In this document: piece after piece, positions 17,335 to 26,169 of the stretch
Layout of the letters: each line of letters starts with the position of its first letter
How positions within the stretch are numbered: position 1 is the first letter of the stretch
Source: Flavobacteriales bacterium
GTDB lineage: Bacteria; Bacteroidota; Bacteroidia; Flavobacteriales_D; Crocinitomicaceae
Assembly (NCBI GenBank): GCA_947453715.1
Contig: CANGHX010000007.1
Location: forward strand, 1 to 36,549
Direction of reading: 5' to 3'
Length of the DNA: 36,549 nt
Made by a program: the position numbers and the translations under genes
Notes under the pieces: model-generated
What the model was told of the DNA's origin: nothing
Seen by the model: only the letters and a program-made list of their open reading frames with translations
Database searches by the model: none

Positions 17335-18168
17335 TTATAAATTAGATTTTATTTTTTTAAATTTCCAATAAATCATATCAATTGGCAAATAGCATTTTTT
17401 TATTATTCTTTTTATTATTCTTTTACTTTTTTCAGATATTTTCACAAATTTAACTAAGAAAAGTATTCTGGTGGGCAAATTTGAAGAAAACGATTTAAAA
17501 AGCTCATTTTTTCTATTCTCCAAATTATTATTCAGTTGATCACTACCTGTTTTAGTATTAGGTAAAATTCTAAAATTACCCCACAATTCGTCATAATAAA
17601 CCAAGTTGTAATTATAACTAACATTTAATAGAAATTCAACATCCATATTATAATGATTATTAATATTAAATTCACCTAAATTATCATGTAATTCAATTTT
17701 ATAGAAATATGCTGATGGATTAACAGGTAAAAAATAACCACTTAAAATATGCCAAACTTTTAACTTTCTAGGTTTATTTATATAAATTAATTCGCCATTT
17801 TCGTCGATTACATTACAATTCCCAACAATGAAATCCAAATTAGGATTTTGTTTAAAAATATTTATTATTTTATTTAATAAATTATTTTCATAAAAGTCAT
17901 CAACATTTAAGAATGAAATATAGCCAGATCTCACCATTTTCAATCCTTTATTCATCGCGTCAGATTGACCATTGTCTCGCTCTGAAATCCATTTAATATG
18001 ATTGTATTCTTTAGAATACTTTTCAATTATTTCTTTCGTACCGTCATCACTACCTCCATCAATAATTAAATGAATAATATCTTGACAATTCTGTTCAATC
18101 ACATTGAGAATACATTTCTCAATATAACTAATAGAATTAAATACTGGAGTTATTATTGTTAAGGTCAT
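17335..18168 (-). CDS. glycosyltransferase family 2 (WcaA-like)
   Basis: 277-residue GT2. TIITPVFNS (4-12), IDGGSDDGT (36-44), the conserved SERDNGQSDAMNKGL (62-76) and the metal site NVDD (88-91) place it with WcaA-like transferases of colanic-acid-type clusters. Family members often add a sugar to a hexose on the lipid-linked intermediate. A basic C-terminal tail follows. The ATG overlaps the upstream GT4 stop by one base. Specificity cannot be derived from sequence. Confidence 0.9.
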   Translation of the reverse strand: MTLTIITPVFNSISYIEKCILNVIEQNCQDIIHLIIDGGSDDGTKEIIEKYSKEYNHIKWISERDNGQSDAMNKGLKMVRSGYISFLNVDDFYENNLLNKIINIFKQNPNLDFIVGNCNVIDENGELIYINKPRKLKVWHILSGYFLPVNPSAYFYKIELHDNLGEFNINNHYNMDVEFLLNVSYNYNLVYYDELWGNFRILPNTKTGSDQLNNNLENRKNELFKSFSSNLPTRILFLVKFVKISEKSKRIIKRIIKKCYLPIDMIYWKFKKIKSNL

Positions 18169-19508
18169 TAATCACAGAATTCATTATTTAATATTCTTTT
18201 ATACAAATCAATATATGAATCGTTCATCTTCTGAATAGTAAATTTTTCTTTAACTCTATCAACGGATTTTTTACCCATTAATAAACGAATATCATCATTC
18301 TTTATCAAAAAATCAAATCCATTTTTCAAATCTTCAAAATCCTCATATTCTGCAATATAACCATTTTCTTTATGAACAACAAGTTCAGGAACACCTCCAG
18401 TATTAAATGTCAAAATAGGTAAACCACAAGCCATAGCTTCTAAAGCAACTAAAGGACAATTATCAGCGATTGTAGGGTATAAATAAATATCCGATAGAGA
18501 GTAATATTTTGCCATCAATGATTCATCTGAAATATATGATATATTCTTAACATTCGAAGAATTACTTAATTCATCATTTCCACCAATATTAATAAATAAT
18601 ATTTTTTCAGAAATATATTTATCAATTAACATTTTTGCGTATTTGCCTCCCTTGAAAGGATTATTCAAACCTAAATTTGCAGAGAATAAAACAATAACTT
18701 TATCTAATGGTAAACCTAATGATTTGCGCAATTCCGTTTTATCATATTGCTTATAAATAGAGATATCAATTCCATTATAAATTTTGTGAATTTTAAAATG
18801 TCCCAAATTACTTTTTTTAACCAATTTTTCCAACCATTCTGAAAGTACAACAATATGAATATTTGATTTTTTATAAATCTCATTTTTGATTTTCCAAACA
18901 AACGCAGTTGTATCTTTTTTAATTGCTGGATATATTGTCAAATCCGGACAATTGCCGCAACCTGATTGCCATTTAGTACAATTTAAAGAATAGGCACAAT
19001 GTCCTGTAAAAGATTGCATATCATGAAGTGACCATACTACATTTTTAGCATTTGAAATTTCAGGTAATGCCAAAAATGAAAAATAATTACCATGAACATT
19101 ATGCAGATGTATAATATCTGAATTTTGAACTTCTTTGTTATTTATCAATTCAAATGTAGATAGATGAAAAAAGTCTAACCATTCCAATTCTTTTGATGCA
19201 TAATTCAAAAAATGCTGTTTTCTAGAATTTAATAGTTCAATTTCTTTAAAATTGTCATTATTTGTGTTTTTTTTTGCAACTAACAGTTTTGAATTTAAGC
19301 CGGCAGAATTTTGATAATAAATTAAATCTCTTGCAATCTTTGCTGCACCGCCACTATAATCATCTGAATTAATATGCACTATAGAATTTAAAGCTTCCTT
19401 ATGCTGAATTTTACTCTTAAAAGTCAACTTCATAATTCTTTTTAATTCAATTTTAGCAAATAGAATAGCTCTAAGTCTAAAAAAAATATATCTAATTTTT
19501 TTAATCAT
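18168..19508 (-). CDS. glycosyltransferase family 4, cysteine-motif (WcaC-like) type
   Basis: 446-residue GT4. SGGAAKIARDL (52-62) marks the N-terminal half, and HLHNVHGNY (134-142) and SLHDMQSFTGHC (160-171) follow. Four cysteines (C171, C177, C184, C187) in the arrangement HC-x5-C-x2-W-x3-GC-x2-CP are typical of the WcaC/colanic-acid GT4 subgroup. The donor site has ADNCPLVALEAMACG (348-362) and TGGVPE (370-375). About 45 extra N-terminal residues, hydrophobic then basic, precede the catalytic fold. The first of the EX7E glutamates is not present in the canonical place (DNCPLVALE). The gene starts 5 bases after the membrane protein gene. Confidence 0.9.
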   Translation of the reverse strand: MIKKIRYIFFRLRAILFAKIELKRIMKLTFKSKIQHKEALNSIVHINSDDYSGGAAKIARDLIYYQNSAGLNSKLLVAKKNTNNDNFKEIELLNSRKQHFLNYASKELEWLDFFHLSTFELINNKEVQNSDIIHLHNVHGNYFSFLALPEISNAKNVVWSLHDMQSFTGHCAYSLNCTKWQSGCGNCPDLTIYPAIKKDTTAFVWKIKNEIYKKSNIHIVVLSEWLEKLVKKSNLGHFKIHKIYNGIDISIYKQYDKTELRKSLGLPLDKVIVLFSANLGLNNPFKGGKYAKMLIDKYISEKILFINIGGNDELSNSSNVKNISYISDESLMAKYYSLSDIYLYPTIADNCPLVALEAMACGLPILTFNTGGVPELVVHKENGYIAEYEDFEDLKNGFDFLIKNDDIRLLMGKKSVDRVKEKFTIQKMNDSYIDLYKRILNNEFCD

Positions 19509-19513
19509 TTAAA

Positions 19514-21376
19514 TCAATTAACAAATGTGATCATTTTCGATTTTAACACAGGCTTTTTTAGAATAAATAAATCTAAATATTTTGACTTTATAGAATCTTT
19601 AAAGTCAATGTTTTTAATTGAAAAAGTTGAATTTTTATCCATAATTATTGCTGAAATTAGATGGTCTTTATTATTTTTTAATTTAGTCAAATAACTATCG
19701 AAACAAATATAATCGAAATTGAAATCGTTATTACTCAATGCCCATATTGGATATTCCCAAGTGTCATTATTCAAAATCAAACCAATATTTTTTATATCAA
19801 GATTAGCTATTTTTTTTGAAATAGTTGAAAAATCATTCTTACCAAATAACTTTAAATCCTCAGTGAACAAAAAATATTTATCTTCATGAGATTTAAAAAC
19901 TTTTGAAATGGGCTTATTTTCATTTAAAAATAAATAAGGTAAAGACTGAATAATTAAAGCTAATGATAGTAATAAAGCCAATTTTGAGTTAATTATTTTT
20001 TCTAAAATTAATACTATAAAAATCCACATTAGTACATATAAAGGCATCAACAAACGTACCCCCCAAGGCTGCCATTTAAATATTAATGAAAAGAACAAAA
20101 ATGATAAAACTAATCCTACAACAAAAAATAAAATTTGAAAATTATATTTTTTATAATTAATTACAAAAAATATAAAAGTAATTGTAAAAGTTATGAATAA
20201 AATAGATTGACTTGCTAAATCCTCATTTATTCTAAAAACACTATCAAACTTAGGACCAAATGTATTTTCCTTGTCATTTATTTTTTTAGTAATCATCAAT
20301 TGACTTTTTTCAACAATTTGATTTAATGATTGATTCATTTTTTCATTTGGAAGCGAAAGATTCATTGCATAATTTCTAATTGAGTTTACTAAGCAATTTT
20401 TTAATTTATATGAATCATTCCTCATCATCAGCTCAATTTTTTTATCTCCCATCAAAGAGCCAGTTAGAGAATGATTTCTATAAAAATAAGGCAATGTCAA
20501 AACACTCAATAAGCATCCAATTAATATTTTTTTGTAAACACATGCAATTGAATGATGTTTTAAAATTAATACTCCATAAATAAGTAGAAAAGGTAAAGCA
20601 AAAATAATAACAGAAGCTTTAATTAGAAAACCTAAAAAAAATGATAAAAAGAAAAAAAGAAAATATTGAAAAGAAGCAGTCCGATAAATATTAATCAAAA
20701 AATTTAATATACTTAAAAAGAAAAAAGTTGCGACAATATCATTTTGAGTTGTAGAAGATTCTAGTAAAAATATTGGTGTTGAAGAGACTGAAACGACTCC
20801 CAAAAACTTAATATTTGAATTGTTTGAATAATACCCAATAATTTGATGAACTAGACAGAGTATACCTATAAAAAAGAAAAATTGAATCAAATTATAGAAT
20901 GAATCATTAATACTTAAGAATTTTGAATGAAGTAGTATATATTCTGATAGTGGTTGATGAAATATTTGTCTGATATTTTGGGTTGGATAATAATTAACAT
21001 TTCCATTTCTTAACCAATGTTCAATTCTTGGTAAATGGTAAGTCATAGAATCCCAATTATTTGGAGAATAAAATAAGGCCAAAAATAACAACGGGATAAA
21101 TATAATTCCTAATAAATAATATCTCCTTTCAGTAATTTTATTTAAATGTCTTATTGTTTTAATATCTATAAAAAATATTGCTATTATAGTTATGACAAAT
21201 AAATCCAGAATTATGATAGATGATTTATTAATTAAATTAAAAAAAGACAAAAATTCAGTCGAAATTAAACAATATAAACTAATAGTAATTAATGACTTAA
21301 TAAAAGATCTTGAAAAGCTTTTTTCTTTTTTATAAAAAAATAAAAAAATAAAAAAAATAAGAATATAAAGTAGCAT
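19514..21376 (-). CDS. GT-C-fold membrane glycosyltransferase (ArnT/GT39-like)
   Basis: 620-residue polytopic protein with about eleven or more hydrophobic segments (residues 1-485) and a soluble C-terminal part of about 130 residues. The first large periplasmic loop contains NWDSMTYHLPRIEHW (107-121), close to the D-x-x-x-Y-H-x-P-R form found in GT-C families, where the aspartate (D109) is the likely catalytic base. Such enzymes use polyprenyl-phosphate sugars on the periplasmic side. The polyprenyl-phosphate transferases at 8016, 13570 or 33243 could supply the donor. The gene follows a GT2 gene with a single base between them. The family call is moderate; the exact acceptor is unknown. Confidence 0.7.
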   Translation of the reverse strand: MLLYILIFFIFLFFYKKEKSFSRSFIKSLITISLYCLISTEFLSFFNLINKSSIIILDLFVITIIAIFFIDIKTIRHLNKITERRYYLLGIIFIPLLFLALFYSPNNWDSMTYHLPRIEHWLRNGNVNYYPTQNIRQIFHQPLSEYILLHSKFLSINDSFYNLIQFFFFIGILCLVHQIIGYYSNNSNIKFLGVVSVSSTPIFLLESSTTQNDIVATFFFLSILNFLINIYRTASFQYFLFFFLSFFLGFLIKASVIIFALPFLLIYGVLILKHHSIACVYKKILIGCLLSVLTLPYFYRNHSLTGSLMGDKKIELMMRNDSYKLKNCLVNSIRNYAMNLSLPNEKMNQSLNQIVEKSQLMITKKINDKENTFGPKFDSVFRINEDLASQSILFITFTITFIFFVINYKKYNFQILFFVVGLVLSFLFFSLIFKWQPWGVRLLMPLYVLMWIFIVLILEKIINSKLALLLSLALIIQSLPYLFLNENKPISKVFKSHEDKYFLFTEDLKLFGKNDFSTISKKIANLDIKNIGLILNNDTWEYPIWALSNNDFNFDYICFDSYLTKLKNNKDHLISAIIMDKNSTFSIKNIDFKDSIKSKYLDLFILKKPVLKSKMITFVN

Positions 21377-21377
21377 A

Positions 21378-22397
21378 TTATTTATTGAAAATTATTTTTA
21401 ATCTTTTAAAATGAATATTTAATCTTTGTCTAACTGTCCAATTAATTTGATCGTACAATTTATTATTTTTAATTTTATTCCACTCTGATTTTTTTAAAAA
21501 TTTACAATCTAAAACGAGATTTTTAAAAATTTTCATCAAAAAAACATTTAAAATGCTTTCATCAAAAAAAAACAATATTTTATTTTGAGTTAAAAGACTA
21601 TTTATAAGATTCATTTTTGAAACATCAAAATTTAAATTATTTAATTGTGTATTATTTAATTGACTCAAAATAATTACCTCTTCATCTGAAAAAATAAAAC
21701 CTGCCTTTAAAAGATATTCTTTTTGAATTTTGAAATTTATCTTTATTTGTTTTTGTGTGTACTTTGAACTAATTTGATTATCATGAATTCTATATTCCAT
21801 TAAAACCTGATCAATATTTTTTAATTTACATAAAAACACTAGCTGAGTCCAAAATTGATAATCTTCAGCATATTGAAATTCATCATCAAACTTTAGATTA
21901 TTTTCAATTATAATTGATTTCCTTATTAATACAGAAGGATGAAGAAAAGGAGAATAAAAAAGCATTGAAAATTTTATACCCTCATGCTCAAGAGGATATT
22001 TTTTTATAACGTTTGAATTAATGATTTTAAAATTTGTACCAACAATACCATAATCTTCATTCTTTTCTAAAAAATTAATTTGATTTTCTATTCTAGTATT
22101 ATATGCAATATCATCTTGGTCCATTCTCGCTATATATTTTCCTCTAGAAGAGAAAATTCCTTTATTCAAGGTTGCTATTAATCCTAAATTTTCATCATTT
22201 TGAATAAAAATAATTCGGTTATCTTGAAAACTAAGTATAATTTTTGATGATTCATCTGTAGAAGCATCATCAATTATCAAAAACTCAAAATCCTTGAACG
22301 TCTGATTTAATATGCTTTGAATTGCTTCTTTCAAAAATTCAGCACCGTTGTAAACAGGTAATAAAACTGTAACTTTGGGTATTAAATTTTGATCCAT
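21378..22397 (-). CDS. glycosyltransferase family 2
   Basis: 339-residue GT2. VTVLLPVYNGAEFL (9-22), IIDDASTD (41-48), NLGLIATLNKG (70-80) and ARMDQDD (90-96, metal site) are the standard WbbL/EpsE-like set. YAEDYQFW around residue 165 carries the late acidic pair. The final 60 residues are basic with aromatic residues, consistent with membrane contact. Its first 16 bases overlap the 3' end of the fucosyltransferase gene. The ATG at 22397 is kept because the protein then starts a few residues before the first strand. Confidence 0.9.
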   Translation of the reverse strand: MDQNLIPKVTVLLPVYNGAEFLKEAIQSILNQTFKDFEFLIIDDASTDESSKIILSFQDNRIIFIQNDENLGLIATLNKGIFSSRGKYIARMDQDDIAYNTRIENQINFLEKNEDYGIVGTNFKIINSNVIKKYPLEHEGIKFSMLFYSPFLHPSVLIRKSIIIENNLKFDDEFQYAEDYQFWTQLVFLCKLKNIDQVLMEYRIHDNQISSKYTQKQIKINFKIQKEYLLKAGFIFSDEEVIILSQLNNTQLNNLNFDVSKMNLINSLLTQNKILFFFDESILNVFLMKIFKNLVLDCKFLKKSEWNKIKNNKLYDQINWTVRQRLNIHFKRLKIIFNK

Positions 22398-23224
22398 GTA
22401 TCAGGTAATAAATCGTTTGTTTGAGCTTGCATTTCTTCGTTTTCAAACCATTTTTGAGGTGCGACAACAGTTTTATCTTTAAAATCATTTAGCCATGCTC
22501 CCCACCAACTAAATGAACTATTAGCAATAATATTATGATTACAATTTGACATCAAAAATAGCTCTTCGTAATCATTTTTAATATCATCTATAAATTTTAC
22601 ATTTTCAATATCAGAGTATGTCTCTTTGACAAAATTAATATCATCTGAAAAAAATAAAAAAATTGCATCTTTATTTTTATTTTTAATAATATTGATTGCT
22701 TTCATATAATAATCAATATTACAAGTTCCATGATATTTATTGGTAGAATCATTTAGAATATAATCACCTCTTCTAACATGAACCGAAACAATATTGTAAT
22801 TTTGGTTTATTAATTCTAACCATTTTTTAGTTTCACTTGACACATTAACTAATTGACGCAGATCATTCAATAGAATAGTTCGTATTTTATTAAAATATTT
22901 TTCAGATTGCCAATAACCTTTAAATGTAATGTTGTGATATTTTAAATCATAAACATTTTTATCAAAAGAAAAATAAGGTTCCAAATATGTCTTTTTTTTA
23001 AAAAAAAAATTTACAATTCTATCTTTAAATGACATTTTATAAATGCCTTTTAATTTCAAATCTTTAATTAAGTAATTATCTAAACCGTATTTTCTTAAAT
23101 TCTGAAATTCATATGATGAAATATCAAGAATGAAAGGGATATTCTTCTCAATAGCTAAACTTTTACCAAATGCATATTGGAATAGTTGGTTTCCTAGTCC
23201 TCCTGTTAATTCAATAGTTATCAT
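22382..23224 (-). CDS. glycosyltransferase family 11, alpha-1,2-fucosyltransferase-like
   Basis: 280-residue inverting GT11 enzyme that would transfer fucose from GDP-fucose to a galactose or similar residue. GGLGNQLFQYAFG (8-20) is the family start, HVRRGDY (149-155) is the GDP-fucose-binding HxRRxD motif shared with eukaryotic fucosyltransferases, and ANSSFSWWGAWL (234-245) is the C-terminal signature. I chose ATG 23224, whose ATGA overlaps the TGA of the FkbM gene, over the in-frame ATG at 23233. No GDP-fucose synthesis genes (gmd, fcl) are in the window. The coding strand contains a T9A8 run (22992-23011 region) that could slip, noted separately. Confidence 0.9.
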   Translation of the reverse strand: MITIELTGGLGNQLFQYAFGKSLAIEKNIPFILDISSYEFQNLRKYGLDNYLIKDLKLKGIYKMSFKDRIVNFFFKKKTYLEPYFSFDKNVYDLKYHNITFKGYWQSEKYFNKIRTILLNDLRQLVNVSSETKKWLELINQNYNIVSVHVRRGDYILNDSTNKYHGTCNIDYYMKAINIIKNKNKDAIFLFFSDDINFVKETYSDIENVKFIDDIKNDYEELFLMSNCNHNIIANSSFSWWGAWLNDFKDKTVVAPQKWFENEEMQAQTNDLLPDTWIKI

Positions 23225-24663
23225 CTTATCCAAAAATCTCTTTTAACAAAAATAGAATTAACATTAGTATCGGCATATAAAATATAACCTTTGTTTTCAA
23301 TAAAATCAATTATTTGTTTGTTTTTTATACCTGAACCATTTGTTTCATAAGATATAGTTTCTATGCATATGACATCTGGATAATATTTATCAAAATTTAA
23401 AGATGAAATTATTTGATAATCAAAACCTTCAACATCAATAAATATTACATTAGGTGATTTAGAATTAAAATGTTCTTTAATTATATCATTAATGTTTAAA
23501 ACATTAATGTACATGGTATTAAGTAACTTATATCCTTTAGAAATTAATATATCTTTTTCTTCAGTTGAAAAGGTATTTAATGTTGGATTATCAAAAAGAA
23601 AATATTCTAAAACTCCATTTTGATCTGAAATACCAATATTTAAATTAACATCAAAAGGTCTTTCATTTAAAAAGAAATTATAGAATTCTGGATTTGGTTC
23701 AATACTTACTCCTCTATTACCTTTTGAATAAGATAAAAAAGTATTATTGATATAATAAGGGTGATGTGCTCCTATATCTAAAAAAGTGTAATTTTTCAAA
23801 CCCTTTACTTTAAAAACATAGTCAATAATTAAATCTTCTCCGCATTGAGAATAAGATTTTTTCAAATATTCTTCAGGTGAAATTTTAATATGAGTCTTTT
23901 TTTTTTTCAAAAAAATAGACTCATATTTCTTCCATATAAAATGTGTCAATCTTTTTTTAGGGAAAAAATTAAAATTAACCCACAATTGATCTCCCGCAAT
24001 ATTTGAAACGGTATCTTTTATTTTAGTGAATCCTTTATTTTTCATAAAAAACTCAATATCCTTTTTAATAGGTTGTGATTTATAAAGTTCTACATTTTCT
24101 ACTTCAAGCCAAATCATTTTTATTTTAGAAATCATATCTAATGTACCTGAAAGAACTTTTAACTCAGCACCTTGAACGTCCATGTGAATAAAATCAATTT
24201 CATTAATCGAGTTTTCATTACAGAAATTTGATATAGTAATTGTTTCAACTTCTATTTTTTCCTCAAACTTTAACCAAGGATGTATTTCTAACGTTTTATC
24301 TGGCTCTAGTAGAGAACTTGATTTGTTTCCAAAGTCCCAACCTTCCACTTTTAAATCTTCAGGTTTACCTGAAGAAACATGAAATTCCGCTAGCCCTTTA
24401 ACATCACTTAAAGCCTTATTTATTGGCTTAATATTTTTCTCCTTGTAAACAGCAATATTCCTGTTAATTTCTTCAAAATTCTTAGTCAATGGCTCAAATG
24501 AATAAACAATAGAATTAGGAAAGAATCTTGAATATTTTATTGAATCCAAACCATCACAACTACCAATATCAAATATTACTAGTTTACTGTTTTTATTAAA
24601 ATATTCCAATAATTCTCTTTCAATTTCAATTGGAGAATTTAAATAGATTTCATTATTTATCAT
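23221..24663 (-). CDS. tandem FkbM-family methyltransferase (two catalytic domains)
   Basis: 480-residue protein made of two complete FkbM-type SAM methyltransferase domains. Domain 1 (about 1-235) has VIFDIGSCDG (29-38), FEP (56-58), and IDFIHMDVQGAELKVL (156-171). Domain 2 (about 268-475) has SQCGEDLI (272-279), FLDIGAHHP (294-302), IEPNPEFY (321-328) and VIFIDVEGFDYQII (406-419). A basic linker with four consecutive lysines (253-256) joins them. Both SAM loops look intact. FkbM enzymes O-methylate sugars or polyketides; two in one chain suggests two methylations on the same or adjacent residues. A terminal O-methyl cap would fit a Wzt-dependent chain. It overlaps the upstream GT2 by 11 bases and the fucosyltransferase by 4. 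Confidence 0.87.
   Translation of the reverse strand: MINNEIYLNSPIEIERELLEYFNKNSKLVIFDIGSCDGLDSIKYSRFFPNSIVYSFEPLTKNFEEINRNIAVYKEKNIKPINKALSDVKGLAEFHVSSGKPEDLKVEGWDFGNKSSSLLEPDKTLEIHPWLKFEEKIEVETITISNFCNENSINEIDFIHMDVQGAELKVLSGTLDMISKIKMIWLEVENVELYKSQPIKKDIEFFMKNKGFTKIKDTVSNIAGDQLWVNFNFFPKKRLTHFIWKKYESIFLKKKKTHIKISPEEYLKKSYSQCGEDLIIDYVFKVKGLKNYTFLDIGAHHPYYINNTFLSYSKGNRGVSIEPNPEFYNFFLNERPFDVNLNIGISDQNGVLEYFLFDNPTLNTFSTEEKDILISKGYKLLNTMYINVLNINDIIKEHFNSKSPNVIFIDVEGFDYQIISSLNFDKYYPDVICIETISYETNGSGIKNKQIIDFIENKGYILYADTNVNSIFVKRDFWIR
23887..23927. repeat. inverted repeat with A11/T11 tract in the FkbM linker
   Basis: Perfect 11-base arms (23887-23897 and 23917-23927) enclose a 19-base spacer of ten T, one C, seven A and one T, so the spacer can also pair with itself. 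On the coding strand the element includes eleven consecutive A (23897-23907) that encode the four lysines between the two FkbM domains. Seen directly; whether it slips or forms a hairpin in vivo is not known. Confidence 0.6.
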
Positions 24664-25480
24664 TTTTCTTACAATATTTAATATAGTTATATAGTTGTAA
24701 AACAGAGGTTTTTTTGATTTTATTTAAATTCGAATAGATTATAAAAAAGTATTTCATTTTATCATAAAAACTATGAGTATATTTCAAATATAATCGTGTA
24801 TGCTCGTATAGATTCAATTCAAAATTGTTTATGCAATCATTTGTAATATTATGGTCATCAATAACAGAGGCATAAAGCAATTCTTCCAAATAAACAATTT
24901 TATATCCATCCCTAATTAATTCCACATAATAATCAATATCTACTAACCATTTCAGTTTATTATCAAATAATTTATTTGTATTATGAAAAAGAACACTTGA
25001 TGGGCCGCCAATAAAATTTCCTTTTAACAAATCCATAGGCATATGATTAAATTTTTCAATTAATTTTCTATTAGGCTTATGTATACTTATTATATTATTT
25101 CTTATAGATTGACCTGCAGAAAAAACAAGCGATTTATTATTGTTTTTTGCTGAATTCACAAGTTTTTCTAGAGAGTTCACTTCAATAAACCAATCATCAT
25201 GATGCATCACTTTGATAAATTTTCCATTTGCTTTCTTCAATGCGAAATTCCAATTTTCTGGTGAACCTAATGGTTTAGAATGAGCATAATAGAATATATT
25301 ATCATATTGCTTGTATTCATCAATTAAATTCTTTACGCTGTTGTTAGTACTATCATCAGAAATTATTATTTCAAAGTCTAAAAATGACTGTTCAAATATT
25401 GAATCTAGAACTTTTCTCAAATAAAACGTTTGATTATAAGTTGGTATACAGATACTTACAGTGATTGGATTATTTTTCAT
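24653..25480 (-). CDS. glycosyltransferase family 2
   Basis: GT2 of 275 residues from ATG 25480; the frame is open to 25498, but the shorter form begins just before the first strand (VSICIPTYNQ, 7-16) and overlaps the upstream methyltransferase by only 11 bases. SDDS (41-44) and MHHDD (92-96) are the nucleotide and metal sites, and GSPENWNFALKKA (72-84) is the conserved segment between them. VDIDYYVEL provides the late acidic region. The HHDDW form replaces the more common DSDD but keeps the acidic pair. Donor unknown. Confidence 0.88.
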   Translation of the reverse strand: MKNNPITVSICIPTYNQTFYLRKVLDSIFEQSFLDFEIIISDDSTNNSVKNLIDEYKQYDNIFYYAHSKPLGSPENWNFALKKANGKFIKVMHHDDWFIEVNSLEKLVNSAKNNNKSLVFSAGQSIRNNIISIHKPNRKLIEKFNHMPMDLLKGNFIGGPSSVLFHNTNKLFDNKLKWLVDIDYYVELIRDGYKIVYLEELLYASVIDDHNITNDCINNFELNLYEHTRLYLKYTHSFYDKMKYFFIIYSNLNKIKKTSVLQLYNYIKYCKKNDK

Positions 25481-26141
25481 CAACAATCTTCTTCGCAACA
25501 GTTATAATAAATTCTTTTCTTTCAAGTTCTTTTACAACTTCATGTTTATCATAATTTTGAAAATAGTTGTCAATTAATTCAAAGCCCGCAGAATTAAGCC
25601 ATTTTTGAATTGTATCTTCAACTATATTAAAAGTTAAATGAAAACCCATTTTTATTGCTTGTTCCGTTCTTTCTTGATTAAATGGTGTAGAAAAAACTAA
25701 CAAGCCATCTTTTTTTAAAGCTTTATGATAAATCAAAAACAAAGTAGAAATATCATTTTCTGATAAATGCTCGACAGTTTCAAAAGAAATAATTTTGTCA
25801 AAAATATTTTCATATTTTAGATCTAACAAATTCAAGTTTTCAAAAATTACTTTCTTATTTTTTGAGTATCTTTTAGAAATAAATTCAACGACTTCAGAAT
25901 CAAGATCAGCACCAATTACTTCACTTGATTTTTCAGATAACATCATTGAGCCATAACCTGATCCACAAGCAAAATCACCAACAACATCATTATTTTTTAA
26001 AAAACCTTGAGCAAAATTATATCTATGAAAATGAGATTTTTGATACATATCGAAATTAGCATAATTCATTTTATAATAATTGATATCAACTCTTTCTCCT
26101 TGACCATCTAACTTTTTTTTAAAAATATCTAAAAATTTCAT
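25470..26141 (-). CDS. class I SAM-dependent methyltransferase
   Basis: 223-residue methyltransferase. GDFACGSGYGS (55-65) is the SAM loop, with DFACG in place of the commoner DVGCG. IGADLD (76-81) carries the ribose-binding aspartate, and IISFETVEHLSE is the motif after strand 4. ALKKDGLLVFSTP closes the core. The first 35 residues are basic and aromatic. Encoded directly after wzt and before a GT2. In ABC-exported O-antigens, a methyltransferase near Wzt often makes the chain-terminating mark that the Wzt C-terminal domain recognises; whether this one does is inference. Confidence 0.85.
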   Translation of the reverse strand: MKFLDIFKKKLDGQGERVDINYYKMNYANFDMYQKSHFHRYNFAQGFLKNNDVVGDFACGSGYGSMMLSEKSSEVIGADLDSEVVEFISKRYSKNKKVIFENLNLLDLKYENIFDKIISFETVEHLSENDISTLFLIYHKALKKDGLLVFSTPFNQERTEQAIKMGFHLTFNIVEDTIQKWLNSAGFELIDNYFQNYDKHEVVKELERKEFIITVAKKIVDEK

Positions 26142-26169
26142 TTATTTCTTTTTTGATTAATAATTAATT

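Noticed and set aside
18716-18901. Alternative minus-strand frame inside the GT4 gene
   Set aside because: Overlaps the conserved GT4 frame completely, so it is a frame shadow.
20380-20583. Small plus-strand frame inside the GT-C-like gene
   Set aside because: Antisense to a membrane-protein gene; low-complexity sequence with no support.
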